This document shows, piece after piece, positions 18,577 through 28,717 of a stretch of 64,000 nt of DNA. Position 1 is the first letter of the stretch, and each line of letters opens with the position of its first letter. Under the pieces are notes generated by a model. That model was given only the letters and a program-made list of their open reading frames with translations, had not been told where the DNA came from and made no database searches. This DNA is from Methylobacterium oryzae. Its GTDB lineage: Bacteria; Pseudomonadota; Alphaproteobacteria; Rhizobiales; Beijerinckiaceae. The stretch covers positions 1,432,501 to 1,496,500 of the forward strand of contig NZ_CP090349.1 in assembly GCF_021398735.1 (NCBI RefSeq). Reading direction: 5' to 3'. A program made the translations under genes and the position numbers.

Positions 18577-18886
18577 GGATTGTCCTTGGGCACAGGATCT
18601 GTGGCGTGAGGATCGTGGCCCGGACGGTCCGACGGCGCGGTTAAGGAAGCCTTACCCGCATGGCGCGCAAGCCATCTCGAATTCCTCACGCTTTTGGGTT
18701 AGCCCCATCGCGCGGGCCGCGCCGTCGCCGCGATGCAACAGGGTGCCGTGCCGGGGCTGGCCGATCCGCCACGTTTCGGCCGCTCTTCGCCGCGCGGGGC
18801 CCTCAGGTCGTTGAAGGCAGGGCCGGATTTCCGGCCACGGCTCCGGGCCGGACGTCATCCCCGGCGCCGGAGAAGGGAAGGGTTTC
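18577..18886. other. gene-free gap between a small secreted-protein gene and cysS
   Basis: About 310 bp without a credible gene. It includes a near-palindrome GGTTAAGGAAGCCTTACCC at 18639-18657, which has TTAA and TTAC separated by 7 bp as in a one-mismatch CtrA box, and a hairpin GGCCGGA-TT-TCCGGCC at 18821-18836 in the cysS leader. A strong GGGAAGGG ribosome-binding sequence lies just before the cysS start. Whether the leader is regulatory cannot be told. Confidence 0.4.
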
Positions 18887-20284
<1,398 letters not shown>

Positions 20285-20403
20285 TCGCTGAGGCGGCCGT
20301 CGATGACACGGACGTGACGGCGGCCGCGTCCTCGCGCCCGCTTGCGCGGCGCGGCGCGGGCGGCATCTGTGGTCCGGGGGCTCGCGGCGGAGATGAGCAG
20401 CAC

Positions 20404-21183
20404 GTGACCAGCTTCGGGACCACTTTCGCGACCATCGGGGCGCGACGCGCCGCCGCCGCGTCGGCGCTCACCCTCGGTCTTGGCCTGTCGGGCCCGGCCG
20501 CCGCGATCGACGGCGGCTCGGCCGCCGGCCGGGATGCCCTGGCGCAGGCCACCGTGGCGATCGGCACGATCACCCAGCCCGAGGAGGCGCTGAAGCTGAC
20601 CCGCTGCACCGGCGTGCTCATCGCGCCGGATCTCGTGCTCACCGCGGCCCATTGCGTGAACGGCGATCCGCTGGGCGCGCTCGTGGTGTTCTTCCGGGGC
20701 AGCGAGCCGGCGCGGCCGGTCTACGGGGCGCGGGTCGCGGCCCGCTACAGTCCCGATCCTGGTGAGATGCTGCCGAATGAGGCGTCGGGCGTCAGCCTCT
20801 CCGACCTCTCCCTCGACCTCGCGGTCCTGCGCCTGACCGAGCCGGTGCGCGACCGGCGGCCGGTTCCGTTGGCGGCGGATCCCGGCCGGGTCCCCAAGAG
20901 CCTGCGCATCGCCGGCGCCGGCCTCTCCGGCCGGACGGTCGGGCGCCTGCGCACCGCCACGCTGACGCCGGTGGCGGCGAGCAGCACCGGGCTGACCATC
21001 GCGCGGGCCAACGGTGCCCGGGTCTGCTTCGGCGATTCCGGCGGCCCGGTCGTCGCGCAGGATCGCCGCGGCACGTACATCTGGGGTGTCGCCAGCGCGG
21101 TGATCAGCCGGGCCGCGCCCTGCGGCGGCTACGTGGTGATCGCGCCCGCCGCGCAGGTCTTCTCGGCCACCGGGACGCGGTGA
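20404..21183 (+). CDS. secreted trypsin-like serine protease
   Basis: A 259-residue S1-family protease starting at GTG 20404, chosen because the signal peptide (about residues 1-34, AAASALTLGLGLSGPAAA) begins just after it. The catalytic triad is visible: H83 in LTAAHC, D138 in SLDLAVL and S212 in CFGDSGGP. C68 and C84 are placed for the usual His-loop disulfide. The mature N-terminus is IDGGSAAG, where trypsin family members have IVGG, so it may lack classical zymogen activation. Substrate unknown; it would act in the periplasm or outside. It is followed by a strong terminator. Confidence 0.88.
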   Translation: MTSFGTTFATIGARRAAAASALTLGLGLSGPAAAIDGGSAAGRDALAQATVAIGTITQPEEALKLTRCTGVLIAPDLVLTAAHCVNGDPLGALVVFFRGSEPARPVYGARVAARYSPDPGEMLPNEASGVSLSDLSLDLAVLRLTEPVRDRRPVPLAADPGRVPKSLRIAGAGLSGRTVGRLRTATLTPVAASSTGLTIARANGARVCFGDSGGPVVAQDRRGTYIWGVASAVISRAAPCGGYVVIAPAAQVFSATGTR

Positions 21184-21208
21184 GGGCTGCGGACACCGCC
21201 GGAACGCG

Positions 21209-21242
21209 AAAACCCCGCGCGGCCGGACCGCGCGGGGTTTTT
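21209..21242. terminator. bidirectional rho-independent terminator between protease gene and ctrA
   Basis: A perfect 14-bp stem (AAAACCCCGCGCGG at 21209-21222 with its complement at 21228-21241) around a CCGGA loop, flanked by A and T runs on the two sides. It would stop transcription of the protease gene on the plus strand and of ctrA on the minus strand, whose stop codon is 25 bp away. Confidence 0.9.
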
Positions 21243-21265
21243 CACGAGACGGTGCGACCGGCGGA

Positions 21266-21967
21266 TCAGACCGCCATGCGCTCCTCGCCGTCCATCGGCT
21301 CGCGCAGCACGTAGCCGCGGCCCCAGACGGTCTCGATGTAGTTCTTGCCCTGGCTGGCGTTGGCAAGCTTCTTGCGCAGCTTGCAGATGAAGACGTCGAT
21401 GATCTTCAGCTCGGGCTCGTCCATGCCGCCGTAGAGATGGTTCAGGAACATCTCCTTGGTGAGCGTCGTGCCCTTCCGGAGCGAGAGGAGCTCCAGCATC
21501 TGGTACTCCTTGCCGGTGAGGTGCACCCGGGCGCCGCCGACCTCGACGGTCTTCTGATCGAGGTTCACGATCAGGTCGCCGGTGGTGATGACCGACTGGG
21601 CGTGGCCCTTCGAGCGGCGCACGATGGCGTGGATGCGCGCCACCAGCTCGTCCTTGTGGAACGGCTTGGTGAGGTAGTCGTCGGCGCCGAAGCCGAGGCC
21701 CTTCACCTTGTCCTCGATGCCGGCCATGCCGGAGAGGATCAGGATCGGGGTCTTCACCTTCGCCACGCGCAGCGAGCGGAGCACCTCGTAGCCCGACATG
21801 TCGGGCAGGTTCAGATCGAGGAGGATGATGTCGTAATCGTACAGCTTACCGAGATCGACACCCTCTTCCCCGAGGTCGGTGGTGTAGGTGTTGAAGTTCT
21901 CGGACTTGAGCATCAGCTCGATGCTCTGCGCGGTCGCGCTGTCGTCCTCGATCAAAAGTACCCGCAT
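21266..21967 (-). CDS. ctrA: cell-cycle master response regulator CtrA
   Basis: A 233-residue OmpR-family regulator. Receiver domain 1-118 has E7, D8 and D9, phosphoacceptor D51 ([11 protein letters not shown]), K in [10 protein letters not shown]; the winged-helix domain follows, with the CtrA-type [41 protein letters not shown]. CtrA is the master regulator of cell cycle, flagella and division in alphaproteobacteria and binds TTAA-N7-TTAA. The upstream region holds a GTTAAC/TTAAT cluster near 22079-22090 and a GANTC site at 22098-22102, as expected for autoregulation and CcrM control (inference). It is divergent from fliI. Confidence 0.96.
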   Translation of the reverse strand: MRVLLIEDDSATAQSIELMLKSENFNTYTTDLGEEGVDLGKLYDYDIILLDLNLPDMSGYEVLRSLRVAKVKTPILILSGMAGIEDKVKGLGFGADDYLTKPFHKDELVARIHAIVRRSKGHAQSVITTGDLIVNLDQKTVEVGGARVHLTGKEYQMLELLSLRKGTTLTKEMFLNHLYGGMDEPELKIIDVFICKLRKKLANASQGKNYIETVWGRGYVLREPMDGEERMAV

Positions 21968-22386
21968 CGTCGGTCCCCAGCCCCGCCGGCCGCATCAGCG
22001 CGCAGACACGTCCCAGCCTTCGCCCGCCACCGGCCTGTGGACGGGCGCTCCGTCGCTCTTGACGTGGAACGCTATGGATTAATCGTTAACAAAACCTGAT
22101 TCCTGCCCGCAAGCGTCTCGTTCGAAGTTCCGCGAGCTTGACAGGAGAAACACCGTTCCTCCGGCCTCGCCCTCGGCCCCGATTCCGATCCGCCCCCGTC
22201 CAGGCCGCTCGCCCCCTTCGGCGTAAGTACTTCCTGCGCAACGGTTCGATCCCCGGTGTTGTCCGTCGGACACACCGGTACGACTTCGTCGGGCGCGATT
22301 GTGGTCGCGCCCCGGATCGAGCCGCTACGAGCCCGTGACCCGCAGTGTTAAGGAGGCCGGTAAACGAAGCGTTGAGAGCCAGGCCG
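21968..22386. promoter_or_regulatory. divergent regulatory region between ctrA and fliI
   Basis: About 420 bp without a credible gene, carrying promoters for both ctrA (minus) and fliI (plus). Near 22077-22090 the sequence GGATTAATCGTTAAC has two TTAA half-sites with 3 bp between them, and a GANTC methylation-type site (GATTC) lies at 22098-22102. A GTGTTAAGGAGG stretch at 22345-22356 precedes fliI. No full TTAA-N7-TTAA box is seen, so direct CtrA binding is suggestive only. Confidence 0.5.
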
Positions 22387-23739
22387 ATGACACAGGATCC
22401 GGCAAGATCCGTTGCTTCGCTCGCGTCGGCGCAGGCCGCCCTCGAGCGGATCGAGGTGCTGGAGACGTTCGGGCGGGTCGTGGCGATCCGCGGCCTGCTG
22501 GTGGAGGTCGCCGGACCTGTGGCCGCGATGCGACTCGGTGGCCGGGTCGACGTCGAGGGTGCTAACGGCCACGGGCTGGTGCCCTGCGAGGTCATCGGGT
22601 TCCAGGGCGATCGGGCGCTCGCGATGCCGTTCGGCTCGCTCGAGGGCGTGCGGCGCGGCTGCCCCGCCTATGTCCGCGACGAATCGGCCGGCGCGATCCG
22701 GCCCTCCGGCGCTTGGCTCGGCCGGGTGATCGACGCCCTCGGGCGGCCGGTCGACGGGCTGGGCCCCCTTGTGCAGGGGCCCGACGTCTACCCCCTGCGC
22801 GCGGACCCGCCCCCCGCCCACGCCCGCACACGCGTCGGCGGACCGCTCGATCTGGGCGTCCGGTGCATCAACACCTTCCTGACCATGTGCGCGGGCCAGC
22901 GGATGGGCATCTTCGCCGGGTCCGGCGTCGGCAAGTCCGTGTTGCTGTCGATGCTGGCCCGCTACACGGCCGCCGATGTGGCGGTGATCGGCCTCGTGGG
23001 CGAGCGCGGCCGCGAGGTGCAGGAATTCCTCCAGGACGATCTGGGCGCCGCGGGGCTCGCGCGCTCGGTGGTCGTGGTGGCGACCTCCGACGAGCCGGCC
23101 CTGATGCGCCGGAACGCGGCCTACGTGACCCTGTCGGTCGCTGAGCACTTCCGCGATCAGGGCGCCAAGGTCCTGTGCATGATCGACTCGATCACGCGCT
23201 TCGCCATGGCCCAGCGCGATATCGGCCTCGCCGCCGGCGAGCCGCCCACCGCCAAGGGCTACACGCCGACCGTCTTCTCGGAGCTGCCGCGCCTGCTCGA
23301 GCGCGCCGGTCCAGGGGTGGGGCAGGGCACGATCTCGGCCCTGTTCACCGTCCTGGTCGAGGGCGACGACCACAACGAGCCCGTGGCCGACGCGGTGCGG
23401 GGCATCCTCGACGGTCACATCGTCATGGAGCGCGCCATCGCGGAGCGCGGGCGCTACCCGGCGATCAACGTTCTGCGCTCGGTCTCGCGCACCATGCCGC
23501 GCTCCTGCGACCCGGCCTACCTCCCGGTCGTGCGGCGGGCGCGGCGGCTGCTGTCGACCTACGCCGACATGGAGGAGCTGATCCGGCTCGGCGCCTACCG
23601 GGCGGGCTCCTCCCAGGAGGTCGACGAGGCGGTCGCGCTCATGCCCGATCTTGAGGCTTTTCTGGGGCAGGGTAAGGAAGAAGCAACGTCCATCGGCGAT
23701 GGTTACGCACGGCTCACCGAGATCGTCGGCAGGGCCTAG
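22387..23739 (+). CDS. fliI: flagellar type III export ATPase FliI
   Basis: A 450-residue F1-beta-like ATPase that powers flagellar protein export. Walker A is AGSGVGKS at 177-184, followed by the export-ATPase block [16 protein letters not shown], Walker [18 protein letters not shown], and [31 protein letters not shown] 22387 is preferred; an in-frame GTG lies 14 codons upstream at 22345. The region opens with the GTTAAGGAGG sequence. Next to fliJ on the same strand and across from ctrA, in line with cell-cycle control of flagella. Confidence 0.95.
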   Translation: MTQDPARSVASLASAQAALERIEVLETFGRVVAIRGLLVEVAGPVAAMRLGGRVDVEGANGHGLVPCEVIGFQGDRALAMPFGSLEGVRRGCPAYVRDESAGAIRPSGAWLGRVIDALGRPVDGLGPLVQGPDVYPLRADPPPAHARTRVGGPLDLGVRCINTFLTMCAGQRMGIFAGSGVGKSVLLSMLARYTAADVAVIGLVGERGREVQEFLQDDLGAAGLARSVVVVATSDEPALMRRNAAYVTLSVAEHFRDQGAKVLCMIDSITRFAMAQRDIGLAAGEPPTAKGYTPTVFSELPRLLERAGPGVGQGTISALFTVLVEGDDHNEPVADAVRGILDGHIVMERAIAERGRYPAINVLRSVSRTMPRSCDPAYLPVVRRARRLLSTYADMEELIRLGAYRAGSSQEVDEAVALMPDLEAFLGQGKEEATSIGDGYARLTEIVGRA

Positions 23740-23888
23740 GCACCATGGGCCGGGGCGTTAACGCTTCGGCGCGATCATGGTGCACGTGGGGGATCCGGGC
23801 GGGTTTGCCGTGGGCAGGCTCGCACACAGGCTCGGTCCGGGCACGATCCCGGGCGCGGCCTCAAGCGTTGCGTGGAGTGAGCGTCCTG

Positions 23889-24296
23889 ATGAAATCGCGT
23901 GACACGCTGATCCGCCTGCGCCGCTTCCAGGTCGACGAGAAGCGCCGGCGCGTGACCCAGATCGAGATGATGATGGCCGACTTCCAGCGCATGGCGGTGG
24001 AGCTCGATCGCGAGGTCGCCGTCGAGGAGGCCCGGGCCGGAATCACCGACGTCGGTCACTTCGCCTACCCGACCTACGCCCGGGCCGCGGCGACGCGCCG
24101 GGACAACATGATCCAGTCCGCCCAGGCGCTCGAGGGTCAGCTCGCCGAGGCGAAGGCCGAGCTGGGCGAGGCGTTCGAGGAGCTCAAGAAGGTCGAGATC
24201 CTGAACGACCGCGAGCGGACCGCCGAGCGCGCTGCCGAATCGGCCCGCGATCAGGCCGCCATGGACGGGATCGGCCTCAACCGCGCCCGGGGCTGA
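23889..24296 (+). CDS. fliJ: flagellar export chaperone/stalk FliJ
   Basis: A 135-residue, mostly helical, coiled-coil-prone protein (MKSRDTLIRLRRFQVDEKRRRVTQIEMMMADFQ, then Glu/Ala/Lys-rich heptads to the end). Size, charge pattern and position directly downstream of fliI identify FliJ, the stalk of the export ATPase. A start at ATG 23889 is chosen; a GTG 12 bp upstream at 23877 is also possible. The 149-bp spacer to fliI contains the palindrome GCGTTAACGC at 23755-23764, so a second promoter for fliJ is possible. Confidence 0.87.
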   Translation: MKSRDTLIRLRRFQVDEKRRRVTQIEMMMADFQRMAVELDREVAVEEARAGITDVGHFAYPTYARAAATRRDNMIQSAQALEGQLAEAKAELGEAFEELKKVEILNDRERTAERAAESARDQAAMDGIGLNRARG

Positions 24297-24439
24297 CGCG
24301 GCCCGTCGGACCGCTCGGCCGGCTTCCGCGGCACGAAACCGTCACGATCACCTGACAAGGGGGATCGCGGCGGCGCCATGCCGCTTGCAGCGCGTCGCGT
24401 GCCGGCGCATCAGGGGCTCTCCCCAGGGCGTCGGTGTTC

Positions 24440-25507
24440 ATGAAGAAGATCAGCGAGTTCATCTGGCCCTTGATCGGCCTCGCGGCCGTCGTGATATCGG
24501 GCTACTTCCTCTACCAGGAATTGAAGACGACCTCGCTCGCGGCGATCTGGGCCGCGATCCTCGCGATCCCGCCCCACCGGATCCTGCTGGCGGCCCTGTC
24601 GACCCTGGTCGCCTACGCGGCGCTCGCCTGGTACGACCGGATCGCCCTGCTGCATCTGGGCGTGCGCCACATCTCGTGGCTCTTCGTCTCGCTCTGCTCG
24701 TTCACGACCTACGCGCTCTCGCACAATATCGGCGCCTCGGTCTTCTCGGGCGCCCTGGTCCGCTACCGGGCCTACACGGCCAAGGGCCTGACGGCGGCGC
24801 AGGTCGCCGTGCTGGTGGCGCTCTGCTCGTTCACGTTCTTCCTCGGGACCGTCCTCCTCGGCGGCTTCACGCTGGTGGTCGATCCGAACCTGCTGACGCG
24901 CCTCGAGGGCAAGCTCCCGGGCTTCCTCACCGATTCCAAGACCGCGCTGATCGTCGGCATCGGCATGCTGGGCTTCGTCGGGCTGTACGTGATCGGCTCG
25001 ATCCTGCACCTGCGGCCGCTGCACATTCGGTCGTTCAAGCTCGAATATCCCCGGCCCGGCATCATGGGGCGCCAGCTGCTCGCGGCGCCGCTGGAGCTCC
25101 TGGGCGCGGCGGGCATCATCTACTTCGCCCTGCCGGAGGCGATGAACCCGGGCTTCATCCCGGTCCTGGCGATCTTCCTGGCCTCCTTCTCGGTGGCGCT
25201 GGCCTCGCACGCGCCGGGCGGCCTCGGCGTGTTCGAGATCGTGTTCATCACCGCGATGCACATCACCGACGAGGCGCAGAAGGACGCGATCATCGCGGCG
25301 GTGATCATCTTCCGGATCTTCTACTTCTGGCTTCCGGCCCTGGTCTCGGTGATCGTGGTGATCGCCTTCGAGCGCTCGCGGCTGGCCGCGGCGATCGGCT
25401 CGGCCGCGCACGGGCCCAAGGCGGCCGCCGTGCCGGAACCGCCCGTCGTCGTTCCCGGTCTCGACGCGCACGAGTTGGAGCGGGAGCTCAAGCAGAAAGC
25501 GATCTGA
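24440..25507 (+). CDS. LPG-synthase-like (UPF0104) integral membrane protein
   Basis: A 355-residue protein with about eight membrane segments and the pattern of the lysylphosphatidylglycerol synthetase TM family (YALSHNIGASVFSGALVRYRAY near residue 100, and SVALASHAPGGLGVFEIVF near 260). It lacks the soluble MprF synthetase domain, so it may be a lipid flippase or an uncharacterised transporter. A GTG two codons upstream at 24434 is an alternative start. It sits between fliJ and flhA but on its own strand with both neighbours; no functional link to flagella is shown by sequence. Confidence 0.82.
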   Translation: MKKISEFIWPLIGLAAVVISGYFLYQELKTTSLAAIWAAILAIPPHRILLAALSTLVAYAALAWYDRIALLHLGVRHISWLFVSLCSFTTYALSHNIGASVFSGALVRYRAYTAKGLTAAQVAVLVALCSFTFFLGTVLLGGFTLVVDPNLLTRLEGKLPGFLTDSKTALIVGIGMLGFVGLYVIGSILHLRPLHIRSFKLEYPRPGIMGRQLLAAPLELLGAAGIIYFALPEAMNPGFIPVLAIFLASFSVALASHAPGGLGVFEIVFITAMHITDEAQKDAIIAAVIIFRIFYFWLPALVSVIVVIAFERSRLAAAIGSAAHGPKAAAVPEPPVVVPGLDAHELERELKQKAI

Positions 25508-25695
25508 GGGCCTGACCGCCGTCTCGACGCGGGGGTGACGCCGCCGCCTCGGCCCCCGCGCGCCACACCGCGAAACCCGGGATCGCTTCGCCCGCGCGCT
25601 TCGTCTGCGCGCGGCGCGCGCCGATCCCGTAATTGCTCCCTCGGCCCGTGCGCCGGCACGAGTCTGCCCACGCCGGTGTCGCGGCCCCTGGGTCC

Positions 25696-27852
25696 TCAGA
25701 TCGAGTTCACCGTCCGCAGCCGCGCCCGCGGGTGGATCTCCGCCTGGCTCATCACCGGCGTCTCGCGGCGGAAGCGCTCGATGATCGAGCGCACGAAAGG
25801 CCGCGTCTGGGCGGAGGTGACGAGCACCGGCATCTCGCCCTGGCGCGCCGCCGTCTCGAAGCGGTCGCGCACGGTGTTGACGAACTCGCTGAGCTTCGAG
25901 GGCTGCATCGCGAGGTAGCGCTCCTCGCGCTCGCCGACGATCGACTCCATGAACGCCTGCTCCCAGGCCGGCGACAGGGTGATGATCGGCAGCATGCCGT
26001 TCGGGTCCTGGTACTGTGCGCAGATCTGCCGGCCGAGGCGCGCCCGGACGTGCTCGACCACGTCGCGGGGGTTCTTCACCGCGCCCGCCACCTCGGCGAT
26101 CGCCTCCACGATCGCCCCTAGATCGCGGATCGAGACCCGCTCGGCGAGCAGGAACTGCAGCACGCGCTGGATGCCGGTGGTGGAGATCTGCGACGGCACG
26201 ATCTCCTTGAGCAACTCGGCGTGCTCCTTGGGCAGCTCGCGCAGCAGCTTCGAGACCTCGACGTGGTTGAGGAGCTCGGAGACGTGGGCCTTGATGATCT
26301 CGGTCAGGTGCGTCGACACGACGGTGGCGGCATCGACCACGGTGTAGCCTTTGAGCTGCGCTTGGTCGCGCAGGGCCGCGTCGATCCAGGTTGCCGGCAG
26401 GCCGAAGGTCGGCTCCAGCATGTGTTGTCCGGGCAGCTGGACCTGACCGCCCATCGGATCCATCGCCATGAACTGGCCCGGGAAGATCCGGCCGGTGCCC
26501 GCCTCGATCTCCTTGACCCGCACCACGTAGGCGTTGGCGTCGAGCTGGACGTTGTCGAGGATGCGCACCGACGGCATCACGAAGCCGAGTTCCGCGGCGA
26601 GCTGGCGGCGCAGGGCCTTGATCTGGTCGGTGAGCCGGTCCTGGCCCTCGCCGTTGACCAGGGCGAGGAGCGCGTAGCCCATCTCGAGCTTGAGGTCGTC
26701 GAGCTTCAGCAGGTCGGTGACCGTCTCCTCCTTGGCGGCGCTCGCCGCGGCGACCGCGGCCGCATCCATCGGGGCGCCCAGGGCGTCGAGCGGCGGCGCG
26801 AGCTTGGCGGTCTTGTTGATGCGCCACGCTGCGTAGCCGGCCCCGCCGCCCAGCAGGACGAAGGGCAGCATCGGCATGCCGGGCAGGAGGGCGATCAGCA
26901 GCATCACCGCGGCTGACATGCCCAGCGCCTTGGGATAGTGCGCGAGCTGCTTGCCGAGCGCCTTGTCGGCGGCGCCGCGCACGCCGGCCTTCGAGACCAG
27001 CAGGCCCGCCGCCGTCGACACGATCAGCGCCGGGACCTGGCTCGCGAGGCCGTCGCCGATCGTCAGCAGGGTGTAGCTCTTGGCGGCCTCGCCGAAGCTC
27101 AAGCCCTGCTGCGCCACCCCGATGATGATGCCGCCGACCACGTTGATGAAGGTGATCAGCAGGGCCGCCACCGCGTCGCCGCGCACGAACTTCGAGGCAC
27201 CGTCCATGGCGCCGAAGAAGGAGGATTCTTCCTCGAGCGCCGCGCGCCGCGCCTTCGCGGTCTTCTCGTCGATCAGGCCGGCCGACAGGTCGGCGTCGAT
27301 GGCCATCTGCTTGCCGGGCATCGCGTCGAGGGTGAAGCGGGCCGCGACCTCGGCGATGCGGCCCGAGCCCTTCGTGATCACCACGAAGTTCACGATGATC
27401 AGGATCGCGAACACGATGATCCCGATGACGAAGTTGCCGCCCATCACGAAGTGGCCGAAGGCCTCGATGACGTGCCCGGCCGCCGCCGTGCCCTCGTGCC
27501 CGTGCCCGAGGATCAGGCGCGTCGAGGCGAGGTTGAGGGCGAGCCGCAACATCGTGGCGATGAGCAGCAGCGTCGGGAAGACGGTGAATTCCAGCGGGTT
27601 GTCGATCGACAGGCCGGTCATCATGATCAGGACCGACAGGATGATCGACACGGCCAGCAGCAGGTCGAGCAGGATCGCCGGCAACGGGAAGATGAGGACC
27701 GCCAGGATCCCCAGCACGCCGGTCGCGAACAGCAGGTCCGACCGCTTCGACAGCGCCTGGAGATCGCCGCGCGTCGGCAGCGCGAGCTGGCCGAGGACGG
27801 CCGCCGCTCCTGTCTGTGCCGGCACGCTCGCCGTCTCTGCCATCGCTGCCAT
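25696..27852 (-). CDS. flhA: flagellar export-gate protein FlhA
   Basis: A 718-residue inner-membrane core protein of the flagellar type III export gate. The N-terminal half has eight membrane helices with the FHIPEP signature (LLIATMLRLALNLASTRLIL near residues 95-115, and ARFTLDAMPGKQMAIDADL near 171-189); the C-terminal half is the cytoplasmic substrate- and chaperone-docking domain. Length matches the family. It points toward the plus-strand fliJ/UPF0104 genes and has its own promoter, with a CtrA-like site about 61 bp upstream of its start. Confidence 0.96.
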   Translation of the reverse strand: MAAMAETASVPAQTGAAAVLGQLALPTRGDLQALSKRSDLLFATGVLGILAVLIFPLPAILLDLLLAVSIILSVLIMMTGLSIDNPLEFTVFPTLLLIATMLRLALNLASTRLILGHGHEGTAAAGHVIEAFGHFVMGGNFVIGIIVFAILIIVNFVVITKGSGRIAEVAARFTLDAMPGKQMAIDADLSAGLIDEKTAKARRAALEEESSFFGAMDGASKFVRGDAVAALLITFINVVGGIIIGVAQQGLSFGEAAKSYTLLTIGDGLASQVPALIVSTAAGLLVSKAGVRGAADKALGKQLAHYPKALGMSAAVMLLIALLPGMPMLPFVLLGGGAGYAAWRINKTAKLAPPLDALGAPMDAAAVAAASAAKEETVTDLLKLDDLKLEMGYALLALVNGEGQDRLTDQIKALRRQLAAELGFVMPSVRILDNVQLDANAYVVRVKEIEAGTGRIFPGQFMAMDPMGGQVQLPGQHMLEPTFGLPATWIDAALRDQAQLKGYTVVDAATVVSTHLTEIIKAHVSELLNHVEVSKLLRELPKEHAELLKEIVPSQISTTGIQRVLQFLLAERVSIRDLGAIVEAIAEVAGAVKNPRDVVEHVRARLGRQICAQYQDPNGMLPIITLSPAWEQAFMESIVGEREERYLAMQPSKLSEFVNTVRDRFETAARQGEMPVLVTSAQTRPFVRSIIERFRRETPVMSQAEIHPRARLRTVNSI

Positions 27853-27912
27853 CCGCTGCCGTTCGCCCGGGACAGGCCCGGGACGTACCCGGCAAGATCT
27901 GCCGAGCGGATG

Positions 27913-27928
27913 GTTAGCGCGGCGTTAA
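27913..27928 (-). promoter_or_regulatory. candidate CtrA binding site upstream of flhA
   Basis: On the minus strand the sequence TTAACGCCGCGCTAAC has TTAA, seven bases, then CTAAC, a one-mismatch match to the CtrA consensus TTAA-N7-TTAAC. It ends 61 bp upstream of the flhA start codon, a normal place for an activator site. ctrA itself is in this window, and CtrA control of flagellar genes is well known in the group. Binding is inferred, not shown. Confidence 0.5.
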
Positions 27929-28080
27929 GATGGGGCCGGCGCTCGCGGGAACCCGGGCCGCCGCGATCGCTTGATCGGTCGGCGAGAGCGTCGATCCGGC
28001 ATCCGACCGCGCCCGCGTCCGGGCCGCCCGCGCCGCCGCCACGTCTCCGGGCCCAGGCCCGGACATACCGGGAGAGCTCG

Positions 28081-28677
28081 ATGGCCCTGCGCGCCCTGAC
28101 CGCCCTGTTCGACGATTACGACGCCGCCGCGGGGGCGGTGGACCGGCTGGAGGCCGCCGGCATCCCCCACGCGGACATCAGCATCATCGCGAATCGCAAC
28201 GAGCCCGCGGTCCCGCCGCGGGCGCCCGGGACCGCCGTTCCCCGACCGGTGGACGCGGCGGATTCCGCCGGCACCGGAGCCACGGTCGGCACGGTCCTGG
28301 GCGGCGGCGCCGGCCTGCTCGCTGGGCTGGGCCTCCTGGCGATCCCGGGGCTCGGGCCGGTGGCGGCGGCGGGCTGGCTCGTCGCCACCGTGACGGGCGC
28401 CGGCGTGGGCGCCGCGGCCGGCGGCCTGATCGGCGGCCTGACCGCCGCGGGCCTCAGCGCCGACGAGGCCGAGACCTACGCCGAGGGCGTGCGTCGCGGC
28501 GGTACCCTGGTGACGGTGCGCGCCGACGAGTCCCGGGCCGAGCGCGTCCTGTCCATTCTCGACCAGGCAGGGTCGATCGATCTCGACCAGCGCGCCGAGG
28601 GCTGGCGCGCCCAGGGCTGGACCGGCGGCACCATCGGCCCGGCGGCGGATGACCGGGGCACCGGGGCCGGCCGCTGA
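28081..28677 (+). CDS. general-stress-protein-like protein with glycine-rich membrane segment
   Basis: A 198-residue protein. The N-terminal ALRALTALFDDYDAAAGAVDRLEAAGIPHADISIIAN matches general stress protein 17M/YflT-like domains. The middle (about 62-130) is a Gly/Ala-rich hydrophobic stretch with GTVLGGGAGLLAGLGLLAIPG, resembling a glycine-zipper membrane segment. The C-terminal DLDQRAEGWRAQGWTG is a short Trp-rich tail like those of stress-induced YsnF-type proteins. A GGGAGAG ribosome-binding sequence precedes ATG 28081. It probably functions in general stress tolerance; its exact action is unknown. It sits alone between flhA and the export pair. Confidence 0.75.
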   Translation: MALRALTALFDDYDAAAGAVDRLEAAGIPHADISIIANRNEPAVPPRAPGTAVPRPVDAADSAGTGATVGTVLGGGAGLLAGLGLLAIPGLGPVAAAGWLVATVTGAGVGAAAGGLIGGLTAAGLSADEAETYAEGVRRGGTLVTVRADESRAERVLSILDQAGSIDLDQRAEGWRAQGWTGGTIGPAADDRGTGAGR

Positions 28678-28717
28678 GGATACCGGACCGTCCCGGGCGA
28701 ACCCGGCGGGACGCGCG

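Noticed and set aside
21209..21242. Possible attachment site because of strong symmetry
   Set aside because: The symmetric stem with A and T runs fits a bidirectional terminator; no integrase or second copy is present.
22238..22262. GGTTCGATCCCC, similar to a tRNA T-arm
   Set aside because: No matching acceptor, D or anticodon stems can be formed on either strand; it lies in the ctrA-fliI promoter region.
24410..27895. Very long open frame opposite fliJ/UPF0104 and in another frame of flhA
   Set aside because: Composition is that of a shadow frame rich in Arg, Gly, Asp and Pro; the real genes on both sides explain the region.
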